Below are positions 62,701 through 64,000 of a DNA stretch of 64,000 nt, piece by piece. The notes under the pieces are model-generated. The model ran no database searches. It was not told where the DNA came from and was given only the letters and a program-made list of their open reading frames with translations. Position 1 is the stretch's first letter, and every line of letters starts with the position of its first letter. Origin of the DNA: Streptomyces sp. NBC_00557 (GTDB lineage Bacteria; Actinomycetota; Actinomycetes; Streptomycetales; Streptomycetaceae). Location: the NCBI RefSeq assembly GCF_036345995.1, contig NZ_CP107796.1, positions 3,906,001 to 3,970,000 of the forward strand. Direction: 5' to 3'. The translations under genes were made by a program, and so were the position numbers.

Positions 62701-63006
62701 GAGCAGGAGGTCGAGGGCATGCGTGCGGTCCTGGAGGACCTGGGCCGCTCGATCCGGGCGCGGCTCGACGACACCGGGCACTGGCAGCAGGAGTCGCTCT
62801 TCGACATCGACGACGAGCGCCGCCAGCTGCGCGCCGACCGCGAGGCGCTGCTGGAGCGGCTGCGGAGGCTGCCGGAGGTGACGGAGACGGAGACGGCCGC
62901 GCTGCGCCGCCGCTGGGCCGATCCATCCCCCCGCTGGTTCCCGGTCGCCGTGACCTTCCTCGTCCCCCGTTCCCTCTCCGCCACCGCCCGCCAGGAGAAC
63001 CGCTGA
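59761..63006 (+). CDS. drmD: DISARM SNF2-like helicase DrmD
   Basis: 1081 residues, ATG at 59761; an ATG at 59767 is possible. SNF2/RapA-type helicase: Walker A DDVGLGKT (Lys161), DEVH at 269-272, SATPH (LFLSATPHNG), and the C-terminal lobe with VIVFTEYRDTQRWL and EQRNGRVDRHGQ (residues 630-641). The long C-terminal extension is charged and helical. Together with an adenine methylase gene starting at its stop, this is the first gene of a class 1 DISARM anti-phage system. RapA-like housekeeping helicase is the main alternative, disfavoured by the partner gene. Confidence 0.9.
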   Translation: MVMQAARAEAVSGSPVPAPGQRVTVRNRPWVVTDVLRSTAASDDPARAAEAAPSHLITLSSLESDGRDEELRVVWELEQATDVHDQYELPSPETGFDDPGRLDAFLDAVRWGAIASADKTALQAPFRSGVEIQDYQLDPVVRALSMPRTNLLIADDVGLGKTVEAGLVMQELMLRHRARSMLIVCPAGLTLQWRDEMRDKFGLDFRIVNTRMLRELRRSAGLYANPWTHHPRLIVSIDWLKRERPLRMLRELLPPVPEYPRAFDLLVVDEVHTCAPSGTGKYAVDSQRTRAVKLLAPHCEHRLFLSATPHNGYLESFTALLELLDDHRFARGVKPSEEQLRRVMVRRMKSDLPPLWNGKPRFPRRVPHALEVDYSDAAREAYAKLAEYARSRRDGQGDGKAGRTAADFVTTLLKKRFLSSPKAFAETISTHLKTMTSRQAGPADDPAPSVRVLRPLIDGVEEAEEESEQEQAEAAARALTAARQAMRPLSDHEHRLLRELDAWAVDAGKRPDAKFARFREWLDGIVCPDGPLGDWEPERVIVFTEYRDTQRWLYGQLIAAGYPAERIAQLYGGQDQEEREQVKQVFQESPDLSPVRILLGTDAASEGINLQAHCHRVLHWEIPWNPNRLEQRNGRVDRHGQKADQVDVYHFVPRGWQGFDPAHDHQTDSGYEDGALEDELHFLAVAARKTERIREDLGSAGEVIAAQVEQKMLGRRSSWTTADAEITKRSGKAVLKVERDLARDLERLVEALSESRQQLHLHPETVERVVRTGLMLAHRKDLTEVPDPRPDRAARCFRLPELPGAWARARNDGLRHPLTGKERPVVFDEAEARDRTDVVHLHLGHRLVQMCLRLLRAELWSSGAGARLSRVTARVVPDGALRQPAVVAHGRVVITGSGGTRLHEEVITAGGLIEGGKFVAGKMEDVDRWLAEATEELPAEGVLTELTDLWPQLEDRLARALQNRANRRFRSLETMLAERCEQEVEGMRAVLEDLGRSIRARLDDTGHWQQESLFDIDDERRQLRADREALLERLRRLPEVTETETAALRRRWADPSPRWFPVAVTFLVPRSLSATARQENR

Positions 63007-64000
63007 TGCCGACCGCCGCCCGCCCTGCCAGGAAGGTTCCGCCGAAGGGCTCGGTCCCCACCCCTGCCCAGCAGCACGAGGACTGGCTGCGGCTGCTGCG
63101 GCCCGACGGCCCGTTCGTCTCGCTGCCGGTGCTGGTCGGGGCGTTCCCGCAGGGCCTGGACACGATCCCGCCCGAGACATGGGAGCGGCTGCGGCAGGCC
63201 TGGGCGGAGGTCCAGGAGGACCCGGCGCTGCTGCGCTCCGCGTGGGAGCAGTTCGTCCTGGCGGAGCTGCTGGGCTGGCGGGCGCCCGGCCTGCGCGAGG
63301 GCGCGGCGATCCCCGAGTCGCTGCGGGCCGGCGCGAACACCCCCGACGCGGTGCTGGTCGGCCCCGGCCGGTCCGGCGGGCTGGCCCCGCGCGCCCTCTT
63401 CTTCCGCACGGACGACTGGGAGGGCCCCCTCAACCGCCCGCGCGGCGAACAGCCCGGCCTCGCCGACCGCGCGGCCGAGCTGTGCCGCGCCCGCGAGGTG
63501 CCGCTCGCCCTGCTGACGAACGGCCGCGAGTGGGCCCTGGTCCACGCCCGCCCGAAGGAAGCGACGACCATCGCCGTCTTCGACGCGGACCTGTGGACCG
63601 AGGAACCGATCCTCGCCCGCGCCTTCACCAGCCTGCTCACCGCGAGCCGTGTGATCCGCCCGCCGCAGGACGCCGAGGGCAAGCCGACCGACTCCACGGC
63701 GGGCCTGTTCGCCCGCACCGCCGACGCCCAGTCCGAGGTCACCGACACCCTGGGCCGCCAGGTGCGCGAGGCCGTGTCCCTGCTGGTGGCGGAGCTGTCC
63801 CGGCTGGACCGCGAGTCGGGCGGCGACCTGCTGCGGGGCGTACCGGCCAAGCAGGTCTACGAGGGCGCGCTCACCGTGATGATGCGCCTCGTCTTCCTCC
63901 TCTACGCCGAGGAACAGCGCCTGCTGCCCTCCGGAGACGAGCTGTACGACGCCTCGTACGCCATCGGCCCCCTCCACGACGAGCTGGCGAAGGCGCAGAG
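63006..64000 (+). CDS. drmMI: DISARM adenine methylase DrmMI (N-terminal part, cut by window)
   Basis: The first 331 residues only. The ATG at 63006 overlaps the drmD TGA (TGATG), so translation is coupled. The visible part contains PPKGSVPTPAQQHEDWLRLLRPDGPFVSLPVL and EVPLALLTNGREWALVHARPKEA, with an alpha/beta fold like the N-terminus of Eco57I-type methylase/restriction proteins. The SAM and NPPY motifs are not yet reached. drmA, drmB and drmC would be expected further right. Confidence 0.8.
   Translation, partial: MPTAARPARKVPPKGSVPTPAQQHEDWLRLLRPDGPFVSLPVLVGAFPQGLDTIPPETWERLRQAWAEVQEDPALLRSAWEQFVLAELLGWRAPGLREGAAIPESLRAGANTPDAVLVGPGRSGGLAPRALFFRTDDWEGPLNRPRGEQPGLADRAAELCRAREVPLALLTNGREWALVHARPKEATTIAVFDADLWTEEPILARAFTSLLTASRVIRPPQDAEGKPTDSTAGLFARTADAQSEVTDTLGRQVREAVSLLVAELSRLDRESGGDLLRGVPAKQVYEGALTVMMRLVFLLYAEEQRLLPSGDELYDASYAIGPLHDELAKAQ

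Noticed and set aside
59761..63006. Housekeeping RapA-type helicase instead of DrmD
   Set aside because: The TGATG overlap with a methylase-family gene and the overall architecture fit DISARM class 1 better. Finding drmA and drmB downstream would settle it.
1..64000. Large antibiotic biosynthesis cluster
   Set aside because: No PKS, NRPS, terpene synthase or RiPP machinery was seen; the genes are regulatory, envelope, stress and housekeeping in nature.

Overview
The window is high-GC (about 72%) actinobacterial chromosome, almost certainly Streptomyces. GC-rich third codon positions, frequent GTG and TTG starts, GGAGG-type ribosome sites, leaderless genes, several SpoIIE-type phosphatases, an ANTAR regulator and families typical of the genus (SCO5918-like, SCO2400-like, DUF4142, DUF4232, DUF6445) all agree. 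No rRNA, tRNA, insertion sequence, prophage or CRISPR array was seen. The first gene lacks its 3' end and the last gene lacks its 3' end because the window cuts them.

Layout. 0-8.5 kb: a large secreted protein, a TetR/cupin/hydrolase unit with palindromic operators, a DUF4232 lipoprotein divergent from a membrane-anchored XRE regulator, and small proteins. 8.6-13.6 kb: a cold/stress block with two nearly identical cold-shock genes sharing a conserved 5' leader, a DEAD-box RNA helicase whose ribosome site lies in a hairpin, an SCO5918-like protein, a double universal-stress protein and a MerR-like protein. 13.6-16.2 kb: a PAS-GAF-SpoIIE phosphatase and a GAF-ANTAR protein. 16.4-25.2 kb: a sedolisin protease, a gene remnant, an ECF41 sigma factor with its oxidoreductase, a secreted propeller/cell-wall-binding protein, a DUF2269 membrane protein, a double glyoxalase-fold protein and an SCO2400-like protein. 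25.2-33.8 kb: a 1605-residue AAA ATPase with a flotillin, divergent from a PucR-type regulator. 33.8-43.7 kb: aquaglyceroporin, SDR, an orphan cytochrome oxidase subunit I with an overlapping small membrane gene, an iron/2-oxoglutarate oxygenase, a DUF4142 protein, GH13 glucosidase, nucleoside hydrolase and a short threonyl-tRNA synthetase.

43.7-57.8 kb: a Thr-rich leader peptide and attenuator ahead of the synthetase; a membrane protein; an XRE-TPR regulator divergent from a small secreted peptide; an M20 amidohydrolase; several membrane and hypothetical proteins; a second SpoIIE phosphatase; a leaderless EEP-family phosphodiesterase and a leaderless FUSC transporter; and a repeat-rich TerF-like VWA protein. 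57.9-64 kb: metG, then the first two genes of a class 1 DISARM anti-phage system (drmD and the N-terminal part of drmMI).

The most notable signals are: (1) the threonine attenuator, in which a leaderless 20-residue peptide with three consecutive Thr codons precedes an antiterminator/terminator pair upstream of a ThrRS lacking its editing module; (2) the divergent XRE-TPR regulator and secreted peptide, with an AT-rich palindrome over the peptide start, which has the layout of a peptide quorum-sensing pair; (3) RNA structures in the cold-shock leaders and in the DEAD-box helicase ribosome site; (4) the AAA ATPase-flotillin pair; and (5) the DISARM locus at the right edge.
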